Source: Alligator mississippiensis
Taxonomy: Eukaryota > Chordata > Crocodylia > Alligatoridae
Reading direction: 5' to 3'
Assembly (NCBI RefSeq): GCF_030867095.1
Contig: NC_081827.1
Span: 24,557,001 to 24,621,000 of the forward strand
Length of the DNA: 64,000 nucleotides
A model generated the notes under the pieces. The model did no database searches, had not been told where the DNA came from, and worked only from the letters and a program-made list of their open reading frames with translations. Positions 36,357 through 47,649 of this stretch are shown here, in pieces. The translations under genes and the position numbers were made by a program. The first letter of the stretch is position 1, and the number at the start of each line of letters is the position of its first letter.

Positions 36357-38290
36357 TGCGGTGGAGCACCTTTGGGTGCTTGCCACCTTAAGGGCATAAG
36401 CAGACTGAGGCAGCCTGCAGAGGACAGCAGAGCCAATCAGGTGGTCACATAACAGCCAGGAGGCTGCCTGATTGGAGCAGGGCTGAGCAGCCTCAATGTA
36501 AGAGCAGGCCCCAAGGAGCAGAGCTGGCAGTTACCACAGGGATGCTGACGAGGTAACATTGCCTAGCATGAGATCTGCTGCTCCCAGGAACATCCTGGAG
36601 GTTAAGGATAGGAACTGTGGGAAAGGAGGATCCTAGGGATCCAGTGGAGGTCCCAAGCCCTGGGGAAGTGGCTGTGGACCTGGAGCTGTGGAGAGGCCAG
36701 CCTAGAGAGAGGCAGTGTGCACAGGGACCTGAGCAAGGGGCCAGGAAAGTGAAAGAAGAATGGCTGTGCACACAAGCGCCTAGGGAAACACCAGGCCAGC
36801 CTAGAAAGGGGCTTACAGTTTGTGGGCCTATGGAGGGGCTGGGTAAGTCCCTGATTAGAACTGGGGGTGGCTGAGGGCAGGGGCTTAGATGAGCCCAGTG
36901 AAGTGAATGGCTGCTTGACATAAATTTGGTGGGGCACCAGGCAAGGCCAGTGGGAGAGAGGACTGGTGTATGGAGGGGCCCAAGGGACCCCTGTGGAGGG
37001 TGAAGGTCAGCTGCTGTCAGACTGATCCTCAGACTCTTAACTGGTCAATGCAAGGGGGGCAGGGCCAACAGGCTGAAGTGCAAGTAAGCCCACTGTGAGG
37101 GGCAGGCCAGGGCTGCGGAGAGCTGCTGGTACCCCAAGTACCTTACAGGTGGGGGCAGAGTCTAAAAGAGGCTGAAGGTCCACTTGATGGGGGGGTGGGG
37201 GCATCACTTCCAAGAGAGGATAGGTGGTCAGCCAGCAAGCAGGCTGGTATGAAGGAGGCTGAAGCTCAGCCTCCAGATGGGAGGCATCCAATGAGGGGGT
37301 CTGAGAGAGATGGGCCAGTGACTAAGAGCGGACTATGAGATGGAGGCTGCAAGAGTGCCCAGGAGAGAGCGGCCCAGGGAGAACATCCAGGAGCCCAGTA
37401 AGAGGAATAAAACCAGGGCAGGTAGGCTTGCAGTTGGTCCTGGGGCATGACCTAAAACTAAACCCTGCTGGGGCTGGATGGTGTGGTGGGGCTTTCTGTG
37501 GCAGGGTAGTCTCCAGGAAATGGCACACCAGTGCCTCCCTAGTGAAAGGTGAATATGGGGTGCTGGAAAGCCTCAGCCCCCACTACCTTTTGGGTGACCC
37601 GGTGGAGGGGAAAGTTTAAAGGAGCACACCCTGACAGAAAAGCACCAGGCTTGGGTGACAGCACAGGGGCCAGGAGGGCCCGAGGCCTAGTGGGAGGCCT
37701 GAAGGAATGTGGGGTCCAGGCATGTCGACAGATGCTTGAAGCCTAAGGGGCATAAAGCCCAGAAGCCCCAGTGAGGGGATGGGGTAGTTACCTCAGTGCA
37801 GGGGCAGAGTGTGAGGGGCTAGGAGCCTAATGAGGGGCAAGGAGCCCAGAATATGTGTGGGATGTAGAGGCCCCAGAGAGAGGGCATGTGGCCCAGGTAC
37901 ACCTAAGGACACCTGAGGCCAAGTTGGGCCAGAGGCCGGGCCAAGATATGTCCAAGGACACCTGAGGCCAAGTTGGGCCAGAGGCCGGGCCAAGATATGT
38001 CCAAGGACACCTGAGGCCAAGTTTAGGCCAGAGGCTGAGTATGGCTCAGCAATGGGGCTGGGGGAGTTGGAAGTCACTGTGGGTCCCATCTGTGAGGCAT
38101 GGGACACAGAAAAGAGAAGGTCAGAGCTGTGTATTATGCCCTTGGCATCAGGGCATTAAATGGGCAGCCTCCCTAATTTTTCCATCTGATTTGGATACAT
38201 TAAGGCATGGCAGAAGAATTGAGGCAGACTGCCCTAGACAGGTGGGTGGGCTGACACTGTGACTGGACCCGGGGGTGGCCTCCTGTCACA
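36357..38290. mobile_element. Solo LTR, copy 1 (endogenous retrovirus-like)
   Basis: A 1934-bp element starting TGCGGTGGAGCACC and ending CTCCTGTCACA, flanked by the 5-bp duplication GTGTG (36352-36356 and 38291-38295). Copy 2 at 53612-56494 aligns along its length. TG...CA ends plus a 5-bp duplication indicate a solo long terminal repeat. No gag, pol or env sequence is next to it. It contains a 49-bp tandem repeat absent from copy 2. Confidence 0.75.
37905..38040 (+). repeat. 49-bp tandem repeat, about 2.8 units
   Basis: Units start at 37905, 37954 and 38003 with AAGGACACCTGAGGCCAAGT and include GGGCCAGAGGCCGGGCCAAG. The first two are nearly identical; the third is diverged and partial. Copy 2 of the LTR has only one equivalent unit (about 55817-55850). 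Confidence 0.9.
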
Positions 38291-39449
38291 GTGTGTCCAC
38301 TCCTACCGTCCTCAGAAATGCAATTTTCCTTTCCCTCCTTCTTGACCTACTCAGTTAGCTGGTGTCTCATTCAGGTGGTCCATGTAGAAGGGTTACAAAA
38401 ACAGGACAACACATGAATGTTATCAGATAGACAAGAATTTCAGCCAGGCCCTGAAACCAGAGGTATTCCTGGCTGTCTAGGATACAGGGGCATCCTGAAT
38501 GTGACTAATTAGGTATCTGGTGATTTAAGGCTTAGATAAAACTTTACCAGGGAAAAATCAATGGCAGGTGACTGGTGTGGGGTGGAAAACTTGGTGGTGA
38601 TCCCCCCCGGACTTTGCCTGAGATTGTTCAGAGTAAAGGAAGGTTTTGCATTCCCTGAACAGGCAGGGTTTCTGACCCCAGAATCCTTAGATTAATCCAG
38701 GACCCCACTAAGCCACTTCCTGTGGCTCTTTGATAGTATATATAGCTTCAGCTGGTTCTCCAAGTGCTACTGCTCTGGTATGTCTCTTAGCAAAGCAAGA
38801 GTGTTCCCTACATCTCTACATTTCTTTACTCAGTTTAATTTTTCAAGTCTTCCACATTAGTTCCTAAGGTTCCCTGATAATATAAACCTGACTCTATCGC
38901 AGGTGTTATAGCCCCTTGCATGGGCTGCACTTGAAACAAACTGAGTGGTGACAGCTGGTCATGTAAGTGAAAAGCTGAGAAAGTGGAAAGGCAAGGATGT
39001 CACATGACAAACAGCCTAGAGAGAGATGTAAGGCAGAGAATTACAATTATACTTAGTGGAAATAGTTTAATGAACCTTTTCTTGAAATAAAATTTAGCAC
39101 AACATTCTGCCTGCTGGTGGATTTTGGGGCTACATCTTTGCCCTTCCACCTCCTTAGTACACATTATTTCAACTATTTGCTTTTGTGACAAAGAACTGGC
39201 ATTGCTGTGTTCTACGGCTGTGCATTTGACTCAATATGTCGACTCTTCTACACTTTCAGGTTCAGTTTCATTTTTTATGCTCTTTCTTTTCCTCTCAACC
39301 CTTGAAACTCCCCAGAAAATTCAAAGATTAAAAACAACCTAGGTCCAGGACCTGAAGGAAAATTAAGACTCAAAGATAAATCCTATCCATAAGTTTAATG
39401 GTGGCACTTCACACTGTAGCACAGAGGCACATGAGACCATCCAGTACAG

Positions 39450-39680
39450 GAATAATGATAATATTCTGCACTCTATCTGCAGCTTTTCTTTCATACATCT
39501 TGAAGCACTTTACAAAGGGGGCTGAGCATTATTGTGCCTGTTTTACTGGAAAATGAAGTGCAGAGAAGTAAAGTGACTAGCCCAAGATGACACAGTTGAG
39601 GCATCAGCAGAGGCAGGAAGAGAACTCAGGTCTCTTGGCCATACCTATGCCTGTAACCGACACTCAGTGGGCAAGACAAT
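39450..39680 (-). repeat. MIR-like CORE-SINE, antisense
   Basis: CTTGAAGCACTTTACAAAGG, TTTTACTGGAAAATGAAGTG, AGTGACTAGCCCAAGATGAC and GAGAACTCAGGTCTCTTGGC occur in the order of the antisense MIR consensus. It is an ancient amniote-wide repeat. Confidence 0.6.
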
Positions 39681-41488
39681 TTGATAGTGCTTCAGAATGA
39701 GTTAGCTTTGAACTCTCAGAATTTGAAAAAACAATGAATGTAATTTGAAAGGAATCTCTGTGCAACATAGAAACTATTTTGATTAACAAGTTTCAACTAG
39801 TGCAGCTAGAGGAGGTCAGAATGAATTAATTACTAATTAGCACATGCCATATGTGCCATTATGTACAATTTTTAAATTCCTAACAGGAATGTGTCCTGTC
39901 ATGTTTAGCAGGTTTTATGTTTCAAATCTAGCCTTTTACTAACATTCTGCTGTAGCTCTTCATGAACAGGGTCCACTAAGGAAGCAAGCAGTTTGTAAAT
40001 GCCTGTCTATCACATGAGTTATTTTCTGCCAGGCATGACGCAGTGTTCACTTGAAAACTCATTTCCAAAGCAGGGGAAGTGCAGAATTATCCTGCTGTAC
40101 CCTGGCTCTGCTCAGAATTCAGGAAAAGCCCTCAAGGTTTCTCAACAGGAGTAACAGTGTGGGAGCATAATCTGTAAACTTAGTTTCTCTTCTGAGCAAA
40201 GCTGTTTCCTACTTCTAGTGCTTTCTTCAGTTTGCTTTTAAAATATCTCAAATGACTGTTTCCAATACTAGGCTTGGATAGGTGACCTACAGGCTGAGAG
40301 ATCTTATTGCCACAAAGGTTTTCCTGGTATTCAGCTGACACTTTCCTTTCCTAAATCTATCCCATTATCCTTAGTAATGCTCTCAAAAATCAATGGTCAA
40401 ATTGGTGTCCTATACATTATGCTTTTACTTTTTGAAAACTCTCTTTTTGTTACATTTTTTTAAAACAACTTAAAGTGGAAAGATGTTGGAATATTGCAGA
40501 ACCATGTGTACCATTTCCCACCTGAGCTGAAACATGGCCGAAAAAATTTAGCTTTTCTCTTGGATGTTTTAATTGTTCAATTATTGTGTGATCTATAACA
40601 CATAACAATCAATTAACTGAGTCAGGAATCATGTCCAACCCTCTGTTCCTTCAAACTTAAGCTTGATGTTATGGAAGCAGAGCCCAGCAAGGAGTGTAAA
40701 AGCAGCAGAGCGTGTACAGTTACTTTGTGTTGGGATCAATTTTGGTTTGGGGTTGATATGAATGCCATGCAAGCTGGTGCTTCTCAGTGGAAAGGAGAAC
40801 AGGCTAAGTAGAGATCAAATAATCCAATTTTCTATTGTTAAAAACAATACTTTCAGCACCTCTTCTAGTTCAGATTTAAAAATAGAAACCTCATTATTAT
40901 AATTATTCAATCAGGAGGTTATCCAAGCTTAATGTCTGTGCTGCTGTTTTTCTAGATTTTTGATATAATGAATGTTTGAACCTATCTATTGAGAAGATAC
41001 GCCTCTCTCTGCCACCCACTGTCAGCGAAGCGTTCCAGCCCGTCAAGGCACTAGCATTTCAGTTCTACTGGAACTAAACTGTTAGAGAAGAAGCAGGTCA
41101 TCTGTGTGTCATGTAATACAGTAAAAAAAAAAAGGGTTAACTGAGAGTGAAACCCATTTCATCAATGGGGGAATCAATACGGTGGAGACACTTTTCTTGG
41201 TAAACTCTTGACAAGGGGAATAAGCCTAGAGCTCAGACCATAGGAACCTGAGATAGAGAACCGTGTTTATGAACAGTATCCTTCTTACTAAAAAAGGAAA
41301 CGAATAAGGCATTAGTTTCTAATGCAATTTTTCAGAGCCCAATTCAACAACATTATTCTGTATGACGAACAATAGAGCAAGCTATTCTATATCTTTGAAC
41401 AGATGTAAATCAACTTTATATGGCAGCATAGCTGTTGAATGCACATCCTTCCATGTCACAGCATGAAATATTTTCAAGACCCTGCTGC

Positions 41489-41494
41489 TTTATT
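41489..41494 (-). terminator. Possible internal polyadenylation signal
   Basis: AATAAA on the minus strand 272 bp beyond the donor of exon 63. If exon 63 is not spliced, translation ends at once (CTG then TGA). Reelin mRNAs with alternative polyadenylation near this exon are known in mammals. Its use here is unproven. Confidence 0.3.
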
Positions 41495-41765
41495 CAAGCA
41501 CACAAATATTTAAAGATATTAAAGCCCACATTTTCCCTCCTGCATTTCTCCATGATGCACAACATGCATCCCTGTTGTGTTGAGTTATATCATGGTTGTC
41601 TTAAATGCTGACCTTTGCATTCAGTGAAGAACATATGCAAAATAATGATTTTTCAGAAGTTTCTCTACATCAGAACTGTTCTTACTGAGTTTAACATTTT
41701 GCCATGCTGAAGGAATTGCAACGCTTTCTGAGATGGAGATGGTATGAGGTGAATCTGATACTCAC

Positions 41766-41864
41766 AGGACGACTTCTACGTGGTCCAAAGCCCACTGATC
41801 ATGACCTGTTCCATTGTGACGGGGCTGCCACCAGCGCAATAAGACTCCTTTCATTCGTGCCTCC
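41766..41864 (-). CDS. RELN: RELN exon 63: end of repeat 8 subrepeat B
   Basis: Acceptor TGATAG before G GAG GCA; donor CCT|GTGAGT. It encodes residues 506-537 and completes Leu505: [20 protein letters not shown], then [12 protein letters not shown]. The LRWWQP and DQWALD blocks recur in every reelin subrepeat B. N522-G-T is a glycosylation sequon. Both splice phases are 2, which lets the 6-nt microexon be included or skipped without changing frame. Confidence 0.97.
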
Positions 41865-42284
41865 CTATCATTACAAAACACAAAAACCACTAAGAGTTCT
41901 GTGCTAAGAAAGAACCTTTCTTGGCTATCTATCTATTCTCAAAATAAGAACTAGATGTAAAACCAAGATGTGCTCTGAAATATCAACATGGAGTAGCAAT
42001 AAATGATTTAATGACAAATAAGAACTTAGATTGATTCAGGAAAAAGATTTTTATGCTTCTTGGAAAATATTTTTAAATGAAAGATTTTACACTTCTCTAA
42101 ATAATCCTGAAGGTCTGTTCACTCTGTTTTTGATCACTGTTATAAATGTCATACTTCTCATACACTCTCTTGCCCTGTCTATGCCTATGTTTCCTTTCTT
42201 TTCCCATGTAGAAATCAATAGAGTCCTTTCTCCAGAGGATTTATAGTACTTATTCAGCAGTAATGAATATGATTGTGTACTTAC

Positions 42285-42482
42285 AGTGGAACATTATAAG
42301 ACACTCTTTGGGCTTGTATAAAGTCCTTTGGCTGATGCTGTGCAATTACTTGCCATGTTATTCCGTTATTTACACTGTACTGCAGTAGCACTGCCTTGTC
42401 TACAGTATTAGGATCACTCAGGTTGGTATTGCAACTATCTGTTTGCGAAATGCTCCCAATTTGTAAAACAAACATTATTTTG
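42285..42482 (-). CDS. RELN: RELN exon 62: repeat 8 subrepeat B
   Basis: Acceptor TTTTACAG before C AAA ATA; donor CACT|GTAAGT. It encodes residues 440-504, starting [18 protein letters not shown] and ending [18 protein letters not shown] (475-482) is a BNR/Asp-box-type turn of the subrepeat beta-sandwich. The intron to exon 63 is only 420 bp. Compared with human reelin as I recall it, only scattered conservative changes are present. Confidence 0.97.
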
Positions 42483-43560
42483 CTGTAAAACACAGAAGAA
42501 CATATATCGTTTTTAATTTATGAAAAATGTTCAAGCCAATGTGATTATATTTCCAACTTTGCTGTAGTTATTTTTTCAGAAGTACAGAATGACTTTAAGT
42601 AACATTACCAGTAGTAAACAAAATAAGCCACTTTGATGTTGCTAAAACACAACACTTTCTCCATAATAATACCCTTTGTTAACACTACTCAAATGCAACG
42701 TCTGTGTACATCTCAGTGTTATTGGTGGCAACCAATCCATGATTACAATGCACTTGCTGAAAGCCAAGCTATGTATCAATGCTGAATAGTCAAATGGCAA
42801 CACGTATAGAAAAACATTTTTAAAAGGAAAATATAAAGGCTAAAATTTACCAAAAGCATACCTGAAGTTAGACTCCGAAATCTTTATTTAGGTGTGTCAT
42901 AAGACATTAAGAGTATAACTCTAGGCATAAATACTTGGTATACTTGCTGACTGATCCTAATTCTTATTTTGTCTTGCCAATTGGCTTAAATGACAAATGC
43001 AGAATTCTGGAAACATTTTTTTTTTTAAGAACCACAGATTCCATGTGGTACTACATAGCCTGAAAAACTTCACAGATAAAGTTGTGCTTGTTTCTTGGCA
43101 GGTGACTGTAACTTTAGCTGACAGCTAATATTGGAAGTGGGTCTGTATTTTATATTAACATCCTCACTGCCTCTCACTTTGAATGTGACATGGTAGCTTA
43201 GGATCTGCCTTACCAGTTCAGACCACTGGTCTGATCAGTCTGGTATCTGGCCTCTGGTGATGGCCCTGCCTTAAGATACCTGCACATACCATGCTAGGGT
43301 AGGCGTACTAAAAAGATCAGACCTTTCCCGCCAACAGCCAACTCCTACTTGTTCATAAACTCCAAGCTGCAAGTTGTTAAAATATTTTGCCAATCTTAAA
43401 AATTCTTCTAGCCAGCCAGACATGCCTGTCTGTAAGGCTGAGCCATCCCTGTTTATTCTAACCATTCATTTCACACACATGCCATTTCATTTTTATAAAA
43501 GGTTAGTCTTCTCACAAGCTGTTAAGATAGTATCTTGTATTCATAGGAAAGTGTTATTAC
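42483..43560 (-). other. RELN intron 61
   Basis: A GT-AG intron of 1078 bp with no recognised element. The donor is AG|GTAATA. Confidence 0.8.
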
Positions 43561-43780
43561 CTTGCTCGTGTGAGATCCAAAGGTTTAGTTATAGCTTGCC
43601 TTATCTGACATCCGTTAAAATACAGTGAATCTCCATGGGCATATGGTGCCAGCTGTCCGCACCCATTCCCTATGACTCCACCCTGAATGGTTTCCCAGTT
43701 TATTTCAGTGACTCTTTCAGATTCAAAGTTATCTTTAATGTAACTGGGAAGATCATGGCTAAAAACAGAGCAGTCGTCAC
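43561..43780 (-). CDS. RELN: RELN exon 61: end of EGF and start of subrepeat 8B
   Basis: Acceptor TTTTCAG before GT GAC GAC TGC; donor CAAG|GTAATA. It encodes residues 367-438. DDC supplies the last EGF cysteine (C369), followed by [18 protein letters not shown] and [14 protein letters not shown]. The closing part, [18 protein letters not shown], is the characteristic subrepeat motif with a paired cysteine. Splice phases are 1 in and 2 out. Confidence 0.97.
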
Positions 43781-44811
43781 CTGAAAATGACAGGGTGACA
43801 TTATAATACAGATAAGTATCAAAGTATTGACAAAAAAATTTACTGTTTTCAGTTTCATATTCAATTCATTGTAATTACTGCCAGAGGCAGGACCCAATGT
43901 AAAATGGAACTGTGGGGCAGAATACACTGCTCCAGAACTGCTGATGATATTTCAATTTCTGCATGACTGGCACAAGAAGCTAAGCTTTTACGTTTAAAAA
44001 ATGAAGGGTGTGTGTCTTTACTCATTTACATAGTGTAGCTCCATTGGCTTTTAGAGAATTTCTCTTGTTTTACACCAGACTGGTGAGAGCAGTCTGAAAT
44101 AACTACTTGAAGAGACGTCTCTAGGATAGCCAGGATCACAATTATTTAAAGCTACAAGCCTCAGTCCTTCAAGATGTTGAGCACTCTGGCCCCATTCCAA
44201 CTAAGCACTTAAATGGTTTAATTGGACTACTCATGTATGTATAAGCACATGCTTGACTGACTTTTGGAGCAGAGCCAGAGTTTTATACCTTGCAGAACTC
44301 AGCTCTTATCGGTCATAATCCACAACTTGGACTCCACCAGGGAACAAACTGAAAGCCAATGTGCTCTGTGGAATGAATATAGGTATTGCATGGTCTGTGT
44401 GAGAAATATCTATCCCTGAGTAATAAGGCATCCACATTCTGCATTAGATGAGGTCTGATAGCCTCTAATGCACAGCACAGTAATCTAATAAAGCATAGTA
44501 CAGTAATTCAATATGGAGATAATAGAAGGTGGGGCTACCTGATACTTGTAACAATTCTACTTATGAATGTATAATTTGACAAGGATTTTTGTGCCTGCTA
44601 TCTTTTATTGGATCAACTGTATTTCACTCTCAAAAATCCTCACTGGGCCCGCATGGCTATAACATCACTCCAACACTATCTTGTTATGAGTTACTCAAGC
44701 AATCCTTTGCTGAGTCAGTCAGTATATTTGAATAAGTCTTTATTTTCTTTGTTTTGAGCTATATCTGCATGTCAGAGAGATATAAACAAAAGGAATTCAA
44801 GAGAAAAAAAC
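43781..44811 (-). other. RELN intron 60
   Basis: A 1031-bp intron with an unusual donor, GTTTTT (44806-44811). At 44577-44690 it carries a Penelope-like tail: ACAAGGATTTTTGTGCCTGC and CTATCTTTTATTGGATCAAC. Confidence 0.75.
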
Positions 44812-44969
44812 CTTGGTATCCTTCATCACAAATGCAAATGGCTCCAGTAGTGCAATATCCATGACCACTACAGAGTTTTGGGCAGGCTTCTCCAATATAC
44901 ACATGATCTATGGCCCAGCTTTGTTTCTCTGTTTCTTCTCCTTTTTGAATCCACCTGAATTGAGTTGCA
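44812..44969 (-). CDS. RELN: RELN exon 60: EGF-like module of repeat 8
   Basis: Acceptor ATTTGTAG before T GCA ACT; the exon ends GGATACCAAG. It encodes residues 314-365. [18 protein letters not shown] and [10 protein letters not shown] close subrepeat 8A. The EGF part has cysteines at 342, 346, 352, 358 and 360, with C369 in the next exon completing six, in the pattern [19 protein letters not shown]. The frame requires the exon to stop after the G of Gly366, so the donor is CAAG|GTTTTT, which lacks the usual RAGT. Confidence 0.95.
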
Positions 44970-46219
44970 CTACAAATACCAAGAAACAAGATATGATATA
45001 TGCAGCCATAAAACATTTATATACAAAAACAGTCAACCTTAGATAGAAATATTTGCAGCACTATTCTGCAAATAGTTCCACTCTGATTAAAACAATAGCA
45101 TTAAATAATAGTCTGACTTAAATTTTCAAAACTTACACTAACAGTGGGCTGAAGTAACAGTCTGGTCCTAAGAGCAGAGGCAGCAGATACTAGATAGTCT
45201 GCCAGTGGACAGTGCATTCTCACATAAAACTTACAAAGGGATGTATAAAATTTCCATTTTGGCATGCTTGCCAGGCTGGATAAAACCTCTTTGTGGTCTG
45301 GATCTAGCCTATGGGCTGTAGGTTCCTGGTCCCTGGTTTAATATTTAGATGCTTCTGTGATTTGCAACATTTCTAGGCAGCCAACAACTACTGATGTAAA
45401 CTGGAGTTATTCAGTGCTTAGCACTCATCAAAAATCAGGCAGTTTCCAGGATTTGAACTGAGAAACATAACTTTGACCTTTGTTTTTTGAAACTATTGTC
45501 CTAAGTCTATAGATTTACATTGGTTGACAATTTAAAATCCCAATCCTGTAAGTACTCCTATTGATTATAGTGCTTCTTAACATAGAGTGCCTATACATGA
45601 GCAGTGAGGCTGCTCTGACTCACTGTAAATCCAGCACATCAGAGCAAGCTTGATTAATCAAGTCTGCTGGAGCATGGTAATTAATTACCGCACTCCAGCT
45701 GACTCATCTCATGTATCAGCATCCTCAAGCTGAAAAAATAGCGGCGGGGCATTTTAATTAAAGCTTGTTGAATAAGCTTGTTAAAGCGCCCCTGTAGCCA
45801 TTTTTCAGCACGGGGACGCTGATACAAGAAATACTCCGGGTGATTTAATTAGAGCAGCTCTTGGAGCCACTCTAAAAACTGCCACCTCCCCCTCCCAGAC
45901 CACGTGTCTAAATGTCCATAGCTGGTCTTCCTCATTGGCTTCCATGAAACTACTCATGGTAATCAGTAGTTGAAGCTTTGGTAGTGCTTATGGCTGTGTC
46001 TCAGTGGAAATCTTTTGATTAAATATCTAAATTTAATCTAATATCTGTCAATTGCCAGTTTTGTTAAAGGAAAACATTTCCAAAGACTTTCGTTATGTAT
46101 CATATCCAAATCCTGAAAAAAGAATCACTTTAAATTCACCAGTTGTACTGGACAAACAGTTCCAGTGATATAGATGACAGCTAATAATTCCACAGGGAGC
46201 TGACCTTTTAGTAACCTAC
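44970..46219 (-). other. RELN intron 59
   Basis: A 1250-bp GT-AG intron. A MITE-like repeat at about 45580-45910 shares ATTTTAATTAAAGCTTG and CTCATGTATCAGCATC with 24050-24225. Confidence 0.7.
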
Positions 46220-46381
46220 CTGGATGAGACATGATCAGGCAGTGGAATAGTTATTCTTTTCCACGTAGAGCTGTTGACAGAATTATAGATGGTAGCTTCA
46301 TGGAACTGAAATGGGGAGCAGCCAATGCTATTAGTTGAGGAAGGAAGGCATTGTGTCTGGACAAGTTGCCATGAATCTGTC
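46220..46381 (-). CDS. RELN: RELN exon 59: repeat 8 subrepeat A
   Basis: Acceptor TTTCCTACAG before G ACA GAT; donor CCAG|GTAGGT. It encodes residues 260-312: [20 protein letters not shown], then [16 protein letters not shown], and [15 protein letters not shown]295-S-S is a sequon. The WKRIT.PLP stretch is conserved in reelin subrepeats. Phase 2 on both sides. Confidence 0.97.
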
Positions 46382-46761
46382 CTGTAGGAAATGAAGAAAA
46401 TATGTTGTTAGAACAACTGAAAAGAATAATAAAAGGGAAGTAAGTAATCTATTATAGGTCATGGCAATGACTTCTTTTAGAAAAATAATCAAGTGATCTT
46501 CAGCAATATTTTCCATGTACCATTGTCAAACACAGACAAAACAGACGAAGGGTGAAATTTTGCAACCTTGATCAGCCAAGGAAGAAGCCCCTTCTAGTGG
46601 AAATGCTCAGAATCACGTGTACTGGTAATAGGTTGTGGAAAGCAGAGGAGCCCTGTGAGCTGATACTACAGCTTGTGACTAAGAATTCTGATCCCTAGTC
46701 CCTTCTCTTTCTAGGTCAGAGAAAAGTCCTTTTATAGCGGTTTTCCCCACAATGTCTGTAT

Positions 46762-47002
46762 CAGTGGTTCTCAACCATGTTAGACTCAAGGCACCCGTCA
46801 AAAAACTCCAGTTAGTTTTCTCTCATTTTTTGATTTTGGAAAAAATAATACAGCAATTCTTTTGTTGAACAGAACTCAGAAAGACCACACCACTTCAGAA
46901 TGCTATTATTACTATGGATTCCTATATGAAATCTCTGGGTGTAATCAGACTTATGTATCTAACAGCGTTAATGTTGCGTGGCACCCTGGTTAAGACTCAC
47001 TG
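46762..47002. mobile_element. hAT-Charlie-like element in RELN intron 58
   Basis: Begins CAGTGGTTCTCAACC and ends GGTTAAGACTCACTG. The 8-bp flanks GTCTGTAT (46754-46761) and GTATATAT (47003-47010) match at 6 of 8 positions. The 241-bp element is non-coding. Confidence 0.8.
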
Positions 47003-47456
47003 GTATATATTGACACAGAAAAGCATATAAGCACAAAAAGAACATCTTTATTTTTATGAAATAATATCTATAACATTATACTCTACTACAGGAAACAATA
47101 TAATTAATGGGTCACCAATTCAAGTGCAAATTAGCATCACATGGTTTTTATTTTAACCTTAGCTCAACAATTATAGTTCTTTATCACAGCAGAACAGGAA
47201 TTCTCTGTGTTTAACAGAGACATAGTTATTAACTGTAACTTCAGGAACAATGTCACTGGTCTGTCAATGGCCTGGGTGACTTAACAAGAATATTTACAGG
47301 ATGTATGTAAGTTGCTATGTTTGCAATAGGAGTGGTGCACCTCTGATTTGAAAATGGTCACTGTATGACTCAAAGCAACCGCTTTCATAAGCAAAACCTC
47401 TTGAGCTTTGTAATGTGATATTTGCAATTGGGACCATATATAATTTTCTTGTTTAC

Positions 47457-47530
47457 CTGGCATCCTTGGTGTACTCCAGCATGACAGAGTGGAGGTCCCC
47501 ACAAGAAATTGCCTCACAGCCAACCACAAT
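47457..47530 (-). CDS. RELN: RELN exon 58: repeat 8 subrepeat A
   Basis: Acceptor TGTGTTTCAG before ATT GTG; donor CCAG|GTAAAC. It encodes residues 235-258, [20 protein letters not shown] then TKDA, and two bases of Arg259. The paired cysteines and the MLEYTKD strand belong to the subrepeat jelly-roll core; the YTKDARTDSW join (254-263) is a degenerate Asp-box position. Phase 0 in, 2 out. Confidence 0.97.
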
Positions 47531-47649
47531 CTGAAACACAAACAAAAATTGATCATATCTTGCTAGATTGAAGAGATCAAAAGGATATTAATGTCATACA
47601 TAATGAAGTCTTGATCACCTTTTCTTTCTAAAGGTATAAAAAAAAGAGA

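Larger units (their letters stand above)
32128..41765 (-). other. RELN intron before the microexon (9.6 kb)
   Basis: GT-AG intron of 9638 bp. It contains a palindromic repeat, a tRNA-Ile/CR1 SINE, a MITE copy, a solo LTR and a MIR-like SINE. 32150-33750 and 39690-41480 hold nothing I recognise; a non-coding conserved element there cannot be excluded. Confidence 0.75.
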
